Assembly (NCBI RefSeq): GCF_001426995.1
Contig: NZ_LMFY01000001.1
Span: forward strand, 1 to 64,000
Source of the DNA: Microbacterium sp. Root553
GTDB lineage: Bacteria; Actinomycetota; Actinomycetes; Actinomycetales; Microbacteriaceae
DNA length: 64,000 bases
Direction of reading: 5' to 3'
The notes beneath the pieces are model-generated. The model did not search any database. It was not told the DNA's origin and saw nothing but the letters and a program-made list of their open reading frames with translations. Shown in pieces: positions 8,614 to 17,356 of this stretch. The first letter of the stretch is position 1, and each line of letters begins with the position of its first letter. Made by a program: the position numbers and the translations under genes.

Positions 8614-10055
8614 GCCTGAGCCTTCCGCCCAGGACCCGACACGACCTGAGACACGGCGACCGACTTGAGTCCCTCGACTCCGAACTCCAGTCCGTAGCCC
8701 GAGCTCTTCACCCCGCCGAAGGGCACCATCGGATGCAGGCCCCCGTGCGAGTTGATCCAGACGGTGCCGGACTGCATGCGGGTCGCCGCCTCACGCGCGG
8801 CGTCCGGGTCGCTCGACCACACGGACGCGCCGAGACCGACCTCGACCGCGTTGGCGAGGGCGAAGGCCTCATCGACGTCGCTGTACCGGATCACCGGCAG
8901 CGCGGGGCCGAACTGCTCCTCCTGCACGAGGGCGGCGTCGTTGTCGATGTCGGCGATGATCGTCGGGCGGTAGAACAGCTCACCGAGCTCGGGAGCCGCT
9001 TCGCCGCCGGTCACGACGCGCGCACTGCGGCTCTTCGCCTCCTCGACCAGTCGCGACACGATGTCGAACTGCGCCCGGTTCTGCAGGGGCCCCAGCACGT
9101 TGTTCTCATCGAGCCCGTTGCCGATCGGCACGGAGGCGGCGATGCCGGCGAGAGCGTCCACCACCTCGTCGTAGACCGAGTCGTGCACGTAGAGGCGCTT
9201 CAGCGCCGCACACGTCTGGCCCGTGTTGATGAAGGCGCCCCAGAAGAGGTCCTCGGCGATGGCCGCCACGTCCGTCCCCGGCAGCACGATCCCCGCATCG
9301 TTGCCGCCGAGTTCGAGGGTCAGGCGGGCGAGGTTCCCGGCCGAGCTCTCGATGATCCGACGACCGGTGGCGGTCGATCCGGTGAACATGATCTTGTCGA
9401 TGTCGGGGTGTGACGCCAGCCGGGCGCCGACCTCGCGATCGCCCGAGACGCCGATGAGCACGTCGGCCGGAAGCACGTCGTTCATCACCGCCAGCAGCGC
9501 GAGCACGCTCAGCGGCGTGTACTCGCTGGGCTTCGCGACCACGGTGTTGCCCATGCGCAGCGACGGCCCGATCTGCCAGATCGTGATCATCAGCGGCCAG
9601 TTCCACGGCCCGATCGCCCCCACGACGCCGACCGCCTTGTAGACGAGCTCGGCGTGAAGTGTCTCGTCGTCGACGAGCACCTGCGGGTCGAGCACGGTCG
9701 CCGCGTTCGTGCGCAGCCAGGCCGAGCAGGCGCCCAGCTCGAAACGGGCGTTCGGGCCGTTCAGCGGCTTTCCCTGCTCGCGGGAGAGCAGATACGCGAG
9801 GGCCTCCGCGTGGGCGTCGATCGCGTCCGCCGCGGCGACGAGCACCGCGCTGCGCTCGTCGTGGCCGAGGGCCTCCCACCCCGGCTGAGCCGCCTTCGCC
9901 CTGGCGATCGCCTCGTCCAGGTCGCTCACCGAGTGCACGGGTGCGCGACCGATGACGTCCCGCGTCGCGGCATCCGGGATCTCTCGCCCACCGCCCTCCG
10001 GAACCTGGATGCGGTCGAGCAGCGCGGCGGCTGCGGATGCGGCGGATTCGGACAT
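8610..10055 (-). CDS. NAD(P)-dependent aldehyde dehydrogenase
   Basis: A 481-residue aldehyde dehydrogenase. It shows IMFTGSTATGRRI for cofactor binding, the general-base Glu in LTLELGGNDAG and the nucleophilic Cys in TGQTCAA. GAAGGAGA lies before the ATG at 10055. It is the first gene of a two-gene operon with the GMC oxidoreductase and should oxidise that enzyme's aldehyde product. A short inverted repeat, CCATT-N4-AATGG at 10105-10118, lies upstream and may belong to its promoter or to the end of the Lrp gene. The preferred aldehyde is not deducible. Confidence 0.88.
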   Translation of the reverse strand: MSESAASAAAALLDRIQVPEGGGREIPDAATRDVIGRAPVHSVSDLDEAIARAKAAQPGWEALGHDERSAVLVAAADAIDAHAEALAYLLSREQGKPLNGPNARFELGACSAWLRTNAATVLDPQVLVDDETLHAELVYKAVGVVGAIGPWNWPLMITIWQIGPSLRMGNTVVAKPSEYTPLSVLALLAVMNDVLPADVLIGVSGDREVGARLASHPDIDKIMFTGSTATGRRIIESSAGNLARLTLELGGNDAGIVLPGTDVAAIAEDLFWGAFINTGQTCAALKRLYVHDSVYDEVVDALAGIAASVPIGNGLDENNVLGPLQNRAQFDIVSRLVEEAKSRSARVVTGGEAAPELGELFYRPTIIADIDNDAALVQEEQFGPALPVIRYSDVDEAFALANAVEVGLGASVWSSDPDAAREAATRMQSGTVWINSHGGLHPMVPFGGVKSSGYGLEFGVEGLKSVAVSQVVSGPGRKAQA

Positions 10056-10188
10056 CGGACTCTCCTTCGAGCGGGTCGCGCACCGAGGATCCGGCGCGCT
10101 CGTCCCATTGTCGAATGGCTCGTGGCGGCGCACTTGTCGAGGAGCGCGCCGCAGATGTCCGACCGCGAAGGGATGCGGCCGCAGGCGG

Positions 10189-10626
10189 TCAGATCAGGGT
10201 GAAGTCCTCGAAGATGAGTGTCGTGCGCGTCGAGCGGATCGACGGGATCGCCTGGATGTCCTCCAGCACGATGCGGCGGAGGTCGCGGGCGTCGCGCGCG
10301 CGCACGAGCAGGATCACGTCGAAGTCCCCGCCGACCAGCGCCATGTGCTCGATCTCGGGGATCGTGCGCAATCGAGCGCTCACCTCCTGCCAGGTGGCCT
10401 GCTCAATCGCCAGCGTGACGTAAGCACTCGCATGGTGCCCGAGGAGCACAGGGTCGGTGCGCACGGAGTAGCCGGTGATGATTCCCGCGTCGGTGAGGCG
10501 CCTGATGCGGGCGTGGGCGCCGGCTCGGGAGATGTGCACGGCCTCGGCGATGGCCGTCATCGAGGCACGGGCGTCGCGCCTCAGCTCGCCGAGGATCGCC
10601 TCGTCGGTCTCGTCCAGCGTGATCAT
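10189..10626 (-). CDS. Lrp/AsnC-family transcriptional regulator (BkdR-like)
   Basis: A 145-residue regulator with an N-terminal winged helix (LDETDEAILGELRRDARAS, then the recognition region ISRAGAHARIRRL) and a C-terminal ligand-binding RAM/AsnC domain (YVTLAIE through ALVGGDFDVILLVR). GAAGGGG precedes the ATG at 10626. It diverges from the branched-chain oxoacid dehydrogenase operon, the usual place for an amino-acid-responsive activator such as BkdR. An imperfect inverted repeat in the shared intergenic region is a candidate operator. The effector is inferred to be a branched-chain amino acid or related acid. Confidence 0.85.
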   Translation of the reverse strand: MITLDETDEAILGELRRDARASMTAIAEAVHISRAGAHARIRRLTDAGIITGYSVRTDPVLLGHHASAYVTLAIEQATWQEVSARLRTIPEIEHMALVGGDFDVILLVRARDARDLRRIVLEDIQAIPSIRSTRTTLIFEDFTLI

Positions 10627-10645
10627 GGCACCCCTTCGTCCAGTC

Positions 10646-10678
10646 CCGGATTTCTGCCAGTTTGTCACGGAAAGCCGG
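10646..10678. promoter_or_regulatory. inverted repeat in the Lrp/bkdA divergent promoter region
   Basis: CCGGATTTCT (10646-10655) and GGAAAGCCGG (10669-10678) match as inverted arms at eight of ten positions. The repeat starts 20 bp from the Lrp start codon and about 100 bp before bkdA. It is a plausible Lrp-type operator; no binding evidence exists here. Confidence 0.4.
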
Positions 10679-10777
10679 ATCCACAACGCAATCGTCCATG
10701 ATCGCGTCGAACTCGTGGACGAGTGTCGCACAGCGAGGCAAGCTGGCGACACCGAGTTCGGCAAGGAGGGCGAACGG

Positions 10778-11908
10778 ATGGAACATGCAGAGATGCTTCC
10801 GCGAGACACGGCGGTGCAGCTGATCGATGCCGACGGCTCGACCGTCGCGGATGAGACGTATGCGATGCCCGGCACCGAGATGCTCCTCGCCGCCTACCGG
10901 GGACTCGTCGACGGACGCCGCATCAACGATCAGGCCGGCGCTCTCGTGCGACAGGGGCGCCTCGCGGTGTATCCGTCCTCGCACGGCCAGGAGGCCTGTC
11001 AGATCGGCGCCGCGCTCGCCATCAGCACCGAGGACTGGCTGTTCCCGACCTACCGGGACTCCGTCGCGGTGATCGCGCGGGGTGTGGCGCCCGCCGAGGC
11101 GATGGTGCTGCTCAAGGGCGACTGGCACTCGGGCTACGACGTGCGCGCTCACCGTGTCGCGCCTCAGGCCACTCCCCTGGCGACGCAGCTGCTGCACGCC
11201 GTGGGCTTCGCGTACGCCGCGAAGCAGCGTGGAGAGCACACCGTCGTCATCGCCCTGTGCGGTGACGGCGCGACCAGTGAAGGCGACTTCCACGAGGCGA
11301 TGAACTTCGCCGCGGTCTTCCACGTGCCCGTCGTCTTCTTCGTGCAGAACAACGAGTTCGCGATCTCCGTGCCGCTCAGCCGCCAGACCGCGGCCCCGTC
11401 CCTCGCGCACAAGGCGATCGGCTACGGGATGCCGGGGCGGCGCGTCGACGGCAACGACGTCGCCGCGGTGCTCGCCGTACTCGGCGAGGCCGTCGACCGG
11501 GCCCGCTCCGGGGGCGGCCCGACGCTGGTCGAGGCCCACACCTATCGGATGCAGGCGCACACCAATGCCGACGACGACACGCGATACCGCGAGCGCGACG
11601 AGGTACGGGCCTGGGCGGCTCGTGACCCGCTGACGCGTCTGCGGACGCACCTCACCGGGGTCGGCGCGCTCACCGCCGAGCTCGAGGCCGAGTACGCGGC
11701 CGGTGCCGAGCGCATCGCGGCGGCGATGCGAGAGGCCCTCAACGCGGATTCCGACCTCGACCCGGAGGACCTCTTCCGCTTCGTGACCGAGACGCGTTCC
11801 CCGCAGCTCGAGGAGCAGTGGCAGATGCTCCGCGGCGAGATCGAACGGACGCGGACGGCGGATGCCGCACCGACCGCGCAGGCCACCCCCATCGGAGGTT
11901 CGCGATGA
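10778..11908 (+). CDS. bkdA: branched-chain 2-oxoacid dehydrogenase E1 component, alpha subunit
   Basis: A 376-residue thiamine diphosphate-dependent E1 alpha subunit. The ThDP motif runs from GDGATSEGDF to about 30 residues later at VQNNEFAIS, the typical GDG...NN spacing, and the phosphorylation-loop region carries GMPGRRVDGND. AAGGAGGG (10763-10770) precedes the ATG at 10778. It overlaps the E1 beta gene by 4 bp (ATGA). E1 decarboxylates the 2-oxoacid and passes the acyl group to the E2 lipoyl arm. Split E1 plus the Lrp neighbour favours branched-chain substrates over pyruvate. No E3 gene is in the window. Confidence 0.88.
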   Translation: MEHAEMLPRDTAVQLIDADGSTVADETYAMPGTEMLLAAYRGLVDGRRINDQAGALVRQGRLAVYPSSHGQEACQIGAALAISTEDWLFPTYRDSVAVIARGVAPAEAMVLLKGDWHSGYDVRAHRVAPQATPLATQLLHAVGFAYAAKQRGEHTVVIALCGDGATSEGDFHEAMNFAAVFHVPVVFFVQNNEFAISVPLSRQTAAPSLAHKAIGYGMPGRRVDGNDVAAVLAVLGEAVDRARSGGGPTLVEAHTYRMQAHTNADDDTRYRERDEVRAWAARDPLTRLRTHLTGVGALTAELEAEYAAGAERIAAAMREALNADSDLDPEDLFRFVTETRSPQLEEQWQMLRGEIERTRTADAAPTAQATPIGGSR

Positions 11909-12933
11909 CCATCGCCCACGAGGACATCCGCATCGACGAGCGCTCGTCGGACGTGTCGACCATGAGCATGGCCGCGGCTCTCAACCTCGCCCTGGCCGAC
12001 GCCATCCAGGCCGACCCCGAGGTCGTGATCTTCGGCGAGGACGTCGGCGCCCTCGGCGGGGTCTTCCGCATCACCGACGGCCTCACCGCGCGCTTCGGCG
12101 AGGACCGGTGCTTCGACACCCCCCTCGCCGAATCCGGCATCGTCGGCACCGCGGTCGGCATGGCCATGAACGGCATGCGACCGGTCGTGGAACTGCAGTT
12201 CGACGCCTTCGCGCTACCCGCGTTCGAGCAGATCGTCAGCCACGTGGCGAAGCTCGGCAACCGCACGCGCGGAGGCGTACGGATGCCGCTGGTGATCCGC
12301 ATCCCCTTCGGCGGTGGCATCGGCGGAGTCGAGCATCACTGCGATTCCTCCGAGGCGTATTACGCGCACACCCCGGGCCTCACCGTCGTCAGCCCGTCCA
12401 CGCCGCAGGACGCCTACTCGATGCTGCGCGCGGCGATCGCCTCGCCCGATCCGGTGATCTTCCTCGAGCCGAAGAAGCTGTATTGGACCAAGGGCGACGT
12501 CGACACCTCCGTCACGGCCGAGATCGGCACCGCGCGCATCGCCCGCGACGGCACCGACGTCACCCTCCTCGCCTACGGCGCCGCCGTGCCGCTGGCGCTC
12601 GAGACGGCCGAGGTCGCGGCCTCCGAGGGCCGCAGCGTGCAGGTCGTCGACATCCGCTCGCTGTCGCCGTTCGACGATGACACCGTGACCGCCGCCGTGC
12701 GGGCGACGGGACGCGCGGTCGTGATCGCCGAGGCACCCGGCTACGCGAGCGTGGCATCGGAGATCCAGGCGCGCGTCTTCGAACGCTGCTTCGAGTACCT
12801 CGAAGCGCCCGTGCGCCGGGTCACCGGATTCGACACGCCCTTCGCCCCACCGAAACTCGAGCACTGGTACCTGCCCGACGTCGACCGCATCCTCGACGCG
12901 ATCGACTCTCTGCACTGGGAGGACGAGGCATGA
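11905..12933 (+). CDS. bkdB: branched-chain 2-oxoacid dehydrogenase E1 component, beta subunit
   Basis: A 342-residue transketolase-like beta subunit of E1. Typical blocks are VVIFGEDVGALGGVFRIT, TPLAESGIVGTAVGMAMNG with the glutamate that contacts the ThDP ring, and the C-terminal GYASVASEIQARVFERCFEYL. It pairs with the E1 alpha subunit encoded upstream. The start ATG overlaps the alpha stop by 4 bp, and its own stop overlaps the E2 start by 4 bp (ATGA). Confidence 0.9.
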   Translation: MTIAHEDIRIDERSSDVSTMSMAAALNLALADAIQADPEVVIFGEDVGALGGVFRITDGLTARFGEDRCFDTPLAESGIVGTAVGMAMNGMRPVVELQFDAFALPAFEQIVSHVAKLGNRTRGGVRMPLVIRIPFGGGIGGVEHHCDSSEAYYAHTPGLTVVSPSTPQDAYSMLRAAIASPDPVIFLEPKKLYWTKGDVDTSVTAEIGTARIARDGTDVTLLAYGAAVPLALETAEVAASEGRSVQVVDIRSLSPFDDDTVTAAVRATGRAVVIAEAPGYASVASEIQARVFERCFEYLEAPVRRVTGFDTPFAPPKLEHWYLPDVDRILDAIDSLHWEDEA

Positions 12934-14435
12934 CCGCGCTGACCACCCGCGTCTTCCGTCTGCCCGACCTCGGTGAGGGACTGACCGAGGCGGGACTCGT
13001 GCAGTGGCTCGTCGCGGTCGGCGACACCGTCGCCACGGATCAGGCGATCGCCGAGGTCGAGACGGCCAAAAGCGTCGTCGAGCTCCCCTCGCCCTTCGCG
13101 GGTGTCGTGACGGCGCTGCACGGAGAGCCCGGCGAGACGATCGACGTGGGCGCGCCGGTGCTCGAGGTCGCCGACGGCGCCGCGGACTCAAGCGGCGGTG
13201 CGTCTGCTGCGGTCGAGCACGACGCCTACCGCGAAGAGGAGCGCGCAGGCTCGGGCAACGTGCTGATCGGCTACGGCACCTCGGAGCGGGGCGTGTCGGG
13301 CCGGAGGCGACCCCGCGTGCAGGCTGCGGTGCGGCAGACCCCGACATCCGCAGGAACGCCTGCTCCGGCGCCGGCCACATCCACGGCGCCGGCCACATCC
13401 ACGGCGACGGAGACATCCGTGGCGACCGAGACATCCACGGCGTCCGAGACATCCACGGCGTCCGAGACATCCACGGCGTCCGAGAGCGTGCGGAGCGGGT
13501 CGGATGCCCGGGCGCGGCGCCCCGTGGCGGTCCGCTCCCCTCTCGTCCGACGCCTCGCCCGTGACCTCGGTCTCGACGTGCACGCGATCGCTCCGACCGG
13601 ACACGACGGCGCCGTCACCCGCGCCGACGTCCTCGCGGCGGCGGTGAACGTGGCGGTCGACGGCGCGGCCGCGTCGCCTCACGACTCCCCCGTGGACGAC
13701 GGTCCCGGGTTCGATCGCCGCGCGGATGTCATCGACGGCCTGTCCGTCGCCTCACGCGAGCGCATGTCCGCGTTGCGCAAGGCCGTCAGCGCGAAACTCG
13801 CGCGCAGCCGCTCCGAGATCCCCGAGGCCACCGTCTGGGTCGACGTCGATGCGACCGACCTGTGGACGCTCCGCTCGCAGATGGCACCCGAGGGAGGCAC
13901 GGCCCCCTCGGTCACCGCGCTGATCGCACGCTTCGTACTGCTCGCGCTCGAGGATCACCCGGTGCTCGCGTCGCGTCTGAGCGACGACGGCTCGGAGATG
14001 ATCTCCTTCGACGGAGTCAATCTCGGCGTGGCCGCCGACACCGCGCGCGGGCTCATGGTCCCGGTCATCCCTCGCGCGCACGAGCTCAGCATCGAGCAGC
14101 TCGACGGCGCCCTGCGGGAACTGTCCGCGACGGCACGAGCGGGATCCATGCCTCCCGAGCGGCTGCGCGGCTCGACGTTCACGCTGAACAACTACGGCGG
14201 ACTCGGCGTCGACGGATCCGCTGCGATCATCAACCATCCCGACGTCGCCATCCTCGGGATCGGCCGCATCATCGAGAGAGCCTGGGTGGTCGAGGGGCAG
14301 ATCGTCCCTCGACGCGTCGCCCAGCTGTCTCTGGTGTTCGACCACCGGGTGTGCGACGGCGGATATGCCGCCGGTTTCCTGCGCCGCGTCACCGAGCTCA
14401 TCGAGCATCCGCTGCGCGCGTTCGGCAGGGTGTGA
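12930..14435 (+). CDS. bkdC: dihydrolipoamide acyltransferase (E2) of the 2-oxoacid dehydrogenase complex
   Basis: A 501-residue E2. The order is a lipoyl domain (residues about 6-80, lipoylated Lys47 in ETAKSVVELPSP), a long Ala/Thr/Ser/Glu-rich linker encoded by 18-bp tandem repeats, a peripheral subunit-binding domain (VRSPLVRRLARDLGLDV), and the catalytic acyltransferase domain ending in FDHRVCDGGYAAGF, which holds the active His and Asp. It transfers the acyl group to CoA. It is the last gene of the bkd operon and ends 6 bp before a convergent lipoprotein gene. Confidence 0.9.
   Translation: MTALTTRVFRLPDLGEGLTEAGLVQWLVAVGDTVATDQAIAEVETAKSVVELPSPFAGVVTALHGEPGETIDVGAPVLEVADGAADSSGGASAAVEHDAYREEERAGSGNVLIGYGTSERGVSGRRRPRVQAAVRQTPTSAGTPAPAPATSTAPATSTATETSVATETSTASETSTASETSTASESVRSGSDARARRPVAVRSPLVRRLARDLGLDVHAIAPTGHDGAVTRADVLAAAVNVAVDGAAASPHDSPVDDGPGFDRRADVIDGLSVASRERMSALRKAVSAKLARSRSEIPEATVWVDVDATDLWTLRSQMAPEGGTAPSVTALIARFVLLALEDHPVLASRLSDDGSEMISFDGVNLGVAADTARGLMVPVIPRAHELSIEQLDGALRELSATARAGSMPPERLRGSTFTLNNYGGLGVDGSAAIINHPDVAILGIGRIIERAWVVEGQIVPRRVAQLSLVFDHRVCDGGYAAGFLRRVTELIEHPLRAFGRV
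13377..13484 (+). repeat. 18-bp tandem repeat encoding the E2 linker
   Basis: Six in-frame 18-bp units begin at 13377, 13395, 13413, 13431, 13449 and 13467. The last three are identical (ACATCCACGGCGTCCGAG), encoding TSTASE-type hexapeptides. Identical units imply recent expansion. The result is a flexible swinging-arm linker. Confidence 0.9.
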
Positions 14436-14441
14436 TCCGCT

Positions 14442-15728
14442 CTACTCCACGGTGAGGTCACCGCGCTGCGTCGCATCGGCCGTCGTGATGCCGATGATCC
14501 GGGCGTCCGGGGCGTCGGCGTCGTCCCGCGTGGTGTGGAAGACGAGGAGGCGCCCCTCCCTGTCTGCGACGAAGTAGGCCCACTGGCCCGACGAGACGAC
14601 GTGCACCCGGGTTCCGGACGGGAACGCGGAGACGGCCGAGGAGAGCGGATCACCGATCCGCACCTCGAGCGCGTGCGGCGACGCCGCGCCATCGACCCCC
14701 GCATCCTCTTCGTCCGACACCGCGCCGGCGGTGATCTCGGAGATCGTCCCTCTCTCCGCGACCGTCACCGACAGCGACGAGACGCCGTCGGGGCTCGTGA
14801 AGATCGACGGTCCGCCGTCGTATGCGGGCGGCGTCACCGTCGCTCCGGGCACCGCCGCGGCAGCCGCGTCAGACGTGTCGCCGAGGCGGATCGGGCCGAC
14901 GCCCGATCCGGTGATCGACCACTCGCCCCAGGGTCCGGCGGCATCGCCCACCGGCTCGGTCGACGTCGCCGGAGGTGTCGCCGTCAGCGTCTCGACGAGC
15001 TCGGACTCGGCATCGATCGCGGCCGCCTGCAGCAGCTCCGCCGCGGCAGCCGGGTCGATCGGTGCGGACTCGGGCAGGGATGTCTGCAGGTGCACGAGCG
15101 TGTTGCCGAGTGCTGCGAACCCGTGGAACACCCTCCAGCCGCCGGAGGAAGGATCCGCGTTGAGCGCCCCCGCCAGCGCACGGACGCCTTCCTGCTCCTC
15201 CGCGACGACCGACTCGAAGGTGTTGCGGCCGTCATAGTCGAACTCTCCGCACTCGGCTGCTGCACGCTCGAGCTGATCCATCCGCGCGGCCGCGTGCGCC
15301 GCGTCGGCGAACTGCATGGCGACCACTCTGTTGGAGCTGAACTCGGTGTCGCTCGGCATCGACCAGGACATCGTCCGGGTCGCCAGAGCACCGAGCGTCT
15401 GCTCCATGTACAACACGCCGCAGATCGCGGGGACGAACTCCGGCCCACCGCCGTCCGAGATCTGCTCCAGCACGTCGGACGGAGCGCTGACGTCGGCCGC
15501 GGACGGGATCAGGGCGACGATGTCGTCAGAGGAGGGCAGAAGCCACGTGAGCTCGTCGCCGACGAAGGACACCGGCCCCGAGTACGGCTCCGGAGACGTG
15601 GCCTCGGGCGTCGGCGACGACGGCGGCGAGGACTCCTCCGCCGGTGCGCAGGCGGTCAACGCGAGAAGCGCTCCGACTCCGACGACCCCGAGAACGACCT
15701 GCACTCGTCGACGATTCACCACACGCAT
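14442..15728 (-). CDS. secreted lipoprotein, sensor-domain-like, function unknown
   Basis: A 428-residue protein with an N-terminal signal peptide (RRRVQVVLGVVGVGALLAL) ending in the lipobox LTAC, so Cys27 is the likely lipidated residue. A Ser/Pro/Glu-rich tether follows. The middle part, from LTWLLPSSDDI through cysteines in AICGVLYM and AAECGEF, resembles the extracellular sensor domain of PknH-type lipoproteins; the C-terminal third (IRLGDTSDAAAAAVPG...) is a separate repeat-like domain. GGGAGGG precedes the ATG at 15728. It is convergent with the bkd operon. No function is assigned. Confidence 0.75.
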   Translation of the reverse strand: MRVVNRRRVQVVLGVVGVGALLALTACAPAEESSPPSSPTPEATSPEPYSGPVSFVGDELTWLLPSSDDIVALIPSAADVSAPSDVLEQISDGGGPEFVPAICGVLYMEQTLGALATRTMSWSMPSDTEFSSNRVVAMQFADAAHAAARMDQLERAAAECGEFDYDGRNTFESVVAEEQEGVRALAGALNADPSSGGWRVFHGFAALGNTLVHLQTSLPESAPIDPAAAAELLQAAAIDAESELVETLTATPPATSTEPVGDAAGPWGEWSITGSGVGPIRLGDTSDAAAAAVPGATVTPPAYDGGPSIFTSPDGVSSLSVTVAERGTISEITAGAVSDEEDAGVDGAASPHALEVRIGDPLSSAVSAFPSGTRVHVVSSGQWAYFVADREGRLLVFHTTRDDADAPDARIIGITTADATQRGDLTVE

Positions 15729-15902
15729 GACATACCCTCCCGCTCGCTCGTCACGTCGAGATCCGACGTCCCCCTGCGGCGAGCATACGGACGCACCGAC
15801 CCGCCGACGAGAGTCGCATCCATGTCGATATCAGAATGAGAGGAATCGCATGCCGAGCGCCGTATATTTCGAGGTCGCGCGCTCTCATGCGCTACGGTCG
15901 CT

Positions 15903-15924
15903 TTACTGACCGATCATTCGGTAA
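15903..15924. promoter_or_regulatory. PaaR-type TetR operator upstream of the MHS transporter
   Basis: A 22-bp imperfect palindrome: left half TTACTGACCGA, right half TCATTCGGTAA. The left half with two preceding bases, CTTTACTGACC, is identical to the reverse complement of one half of the operator before paaA. It lies 57 bp before the MHS transporter start. Confidence 0.7.
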
Positions 15925-15980
15925 GTTGATCGTGGCGACGCCGCGTCGCCTTCCCCCTATTGCAGAACGATGGAGTTCGC

Positions 15981-17300
15981 ATGACGTCCGCAGTCTCCGC
16001 ACGCAGTTCGACCGCCCGGATGCCCGGCGAGGAACGGCGGGTCCTCGCCAGCACCCTCGTCGGCACCTCGATCGAGTGGTACGACTTCTTCATCTACGCG
16101 CAGGCCGCCGGCCTCGTCCTCGCCCCGTTGTTCCTCGCGCCGATCGCCGAGGAGAACAAGGGGTTCGCGCAGGTGCTGTCCTTCGCCACCATCGGCATCT
16201 CCTTCCTCTTCCGACCGCTCGGAGCCATCGTCGCGGGCCACCTCGGCGACAAGCTGGGGCGCAAGAAGATGCTGGTGTTCACCCTGGTGATGATGGGACT
16301 GTCCACGTCTCTCATCGGCCTGCTCCCGACCTATGCCGCGATCGGCGTCGCCGCCCCCATCCTCCTCATCGTGCTGCGCATCCTGCAGGGATTCTCGGCC
16401 GGAGGCGAATGGGGTGGAGCCGCCCTGATGGCCGTCGAGCACGCGCCGAAGAACCGCAGAGGGCTCTTCGGCGCCTTCCCGCAGATCGGCGTGCCGATCG
16501 GCATGATCCTCGCGACGGCGACGCTCTGGGTGCTGACCAGCTCGATGTCGCCCGAGGCGTTCCTCGAATGGGGCTGGCGCATCCCGTTCCTGATGTCGAT
16601 CGTGCTGATCGCCGTCGGCTACGTGATCCGGCGTGCCGTCGACGAGAGCCCCGTCTTCGAGGATCTCCGTCGCCGCCGTCAGGAAGCCTCTGCGCCGCTC
16701 GGCCGCCTGTTCCGCAAGAACACCAAGCAGGTCGTGCTCACCGCACTCATCTTCATCGGCAACAACGCCGCGGGATACCTGCTGATCGCCTTCTTCGCGA
16801 CCTACGCGGTCACCGCTCTCGGAATGGAGCGCCCTCCCGTACTGCTGGCCACGACGCTCGCGTCCTTCGGATGGCTCATCTTCACGCTCTGGGGCGGTCA
16901 TCTCTCCGACCGGCTCGGGCGCGTTCGCACCTTCCAGATCGGGTACATCGCGCTCGCCCTCTGGGCGGTGCCGATGTGGTTCCTGATCGACACGGCGAAC
17001 ATCCTCTGGTACTTCGTCGCGCTGTTCGTCATGACGTTCGCGCTCGGTCTCTCCTACGGTCCGCAGGCAGCGCTCTACGCCGAGATGTTCCCCGCCAACG
17101 TGCGGTACTCGGGCGTCTCGATCGGATACGCGCTCGGTGCCATCCTCGGCGGCGCGTTCGCGCCGATGATCGCGGAGTCGCTGATGAACCAGTTCCAGGC
17201 GGCCTGGACGATCGGCGTCTACATCGCGGTCGCGGCGGTGATCTCGCTCGTCGCGGTGTCGCTGGTGAAGGAGCCCAAGGGCGTCGACCTGCACGCCTGA
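15981..17300 (+). CDS. MFS transporter of the metabolite:H+ symporter (MHS) family, likely aryl-acetate importer
   Basis: A 439-residue twelve-helix major facilitator. MHS hallmarks are GTSIEWYDFFIYAQA near the N-terminus, the loop GHLGDKLGRKKML, and QGFSAGGEWGGAALMAVEH. The family imports small carboxylates such as shikimate, benzoate or citrate with protons. GGAG lies five bases before the ATG at 15981; an earlier ATG in the same frame (15960) has none. It stands apart from the paa genes, but its upstream region carries the same palindrome as the paa promoters, so phenylacetate or a related acid is the inferred substrate. It ends at a strong hairpin shared with dhaM. Confidence 0.85.
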   Translation: MTSAVSARSSTARMPGEERRVLASTLVGTSIEWYDFFIYAQAAGLVLAPLFLAPIAEENKGFAQVLSFATIGISFLFRPLGAIVAGHLGDKLGRKKMLVFTLVMMGLSTSLIGLLPTYAAIGVAAPILLIVLRILQGFSAGGEWGGAALMAVEHAPKNRRGLFGAFPQIGVPIGMILATATLWVLTSSMSPEAFLEWGWRIPFLMSIVLIAVGYVIRRAVDESPVFEDLRRRRQEASAPLGRLFRKNTKQVVLTALIFIGNNAAGYLLIAFFATYAVTALGMERPPVLLATTLASFGWLIFTLWGGHLSDRLGRVRTFQIGYIALALWAVPMWFLIDTANILWYFVALFVMTFALGLSYGPQAALYAEMFPANVRYSGVSIGYALGAILGGAFAPMIAESLMNQFQAAWTIGVYIAVAAVISLVAVSLVKEPKGVDLHA

Positions 17301-17322
17301 GCGACGCACCTCTCCCCCGACC

Positions 17323-17356
17323 CGACGGGCCGGTCGTTCACGCGACCGGCCCGTCG
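17323..17356. terminator. bidirectional hairpin between the MHS transporter and dhaM
   Basis: Perfect 14-bp arms, CGACGGGCCGGTCG (17323-17336) and its complement (17343-17356), enclose a six-base loop. The loop contains the dhaM stop codon (17338-17340). There is no T-run, as often in high-GC actinobacteria. It could end both converging transcripts. Confidence 0.6.

Noticed and set aside
13004..13564. Repeat-rich alternative frame inside the E2 gene
   Set aside because: It is the out-of-frame reading of the 18-bp linker repeats; the E2 frame has lipoyl, binding and catalytic motifs.
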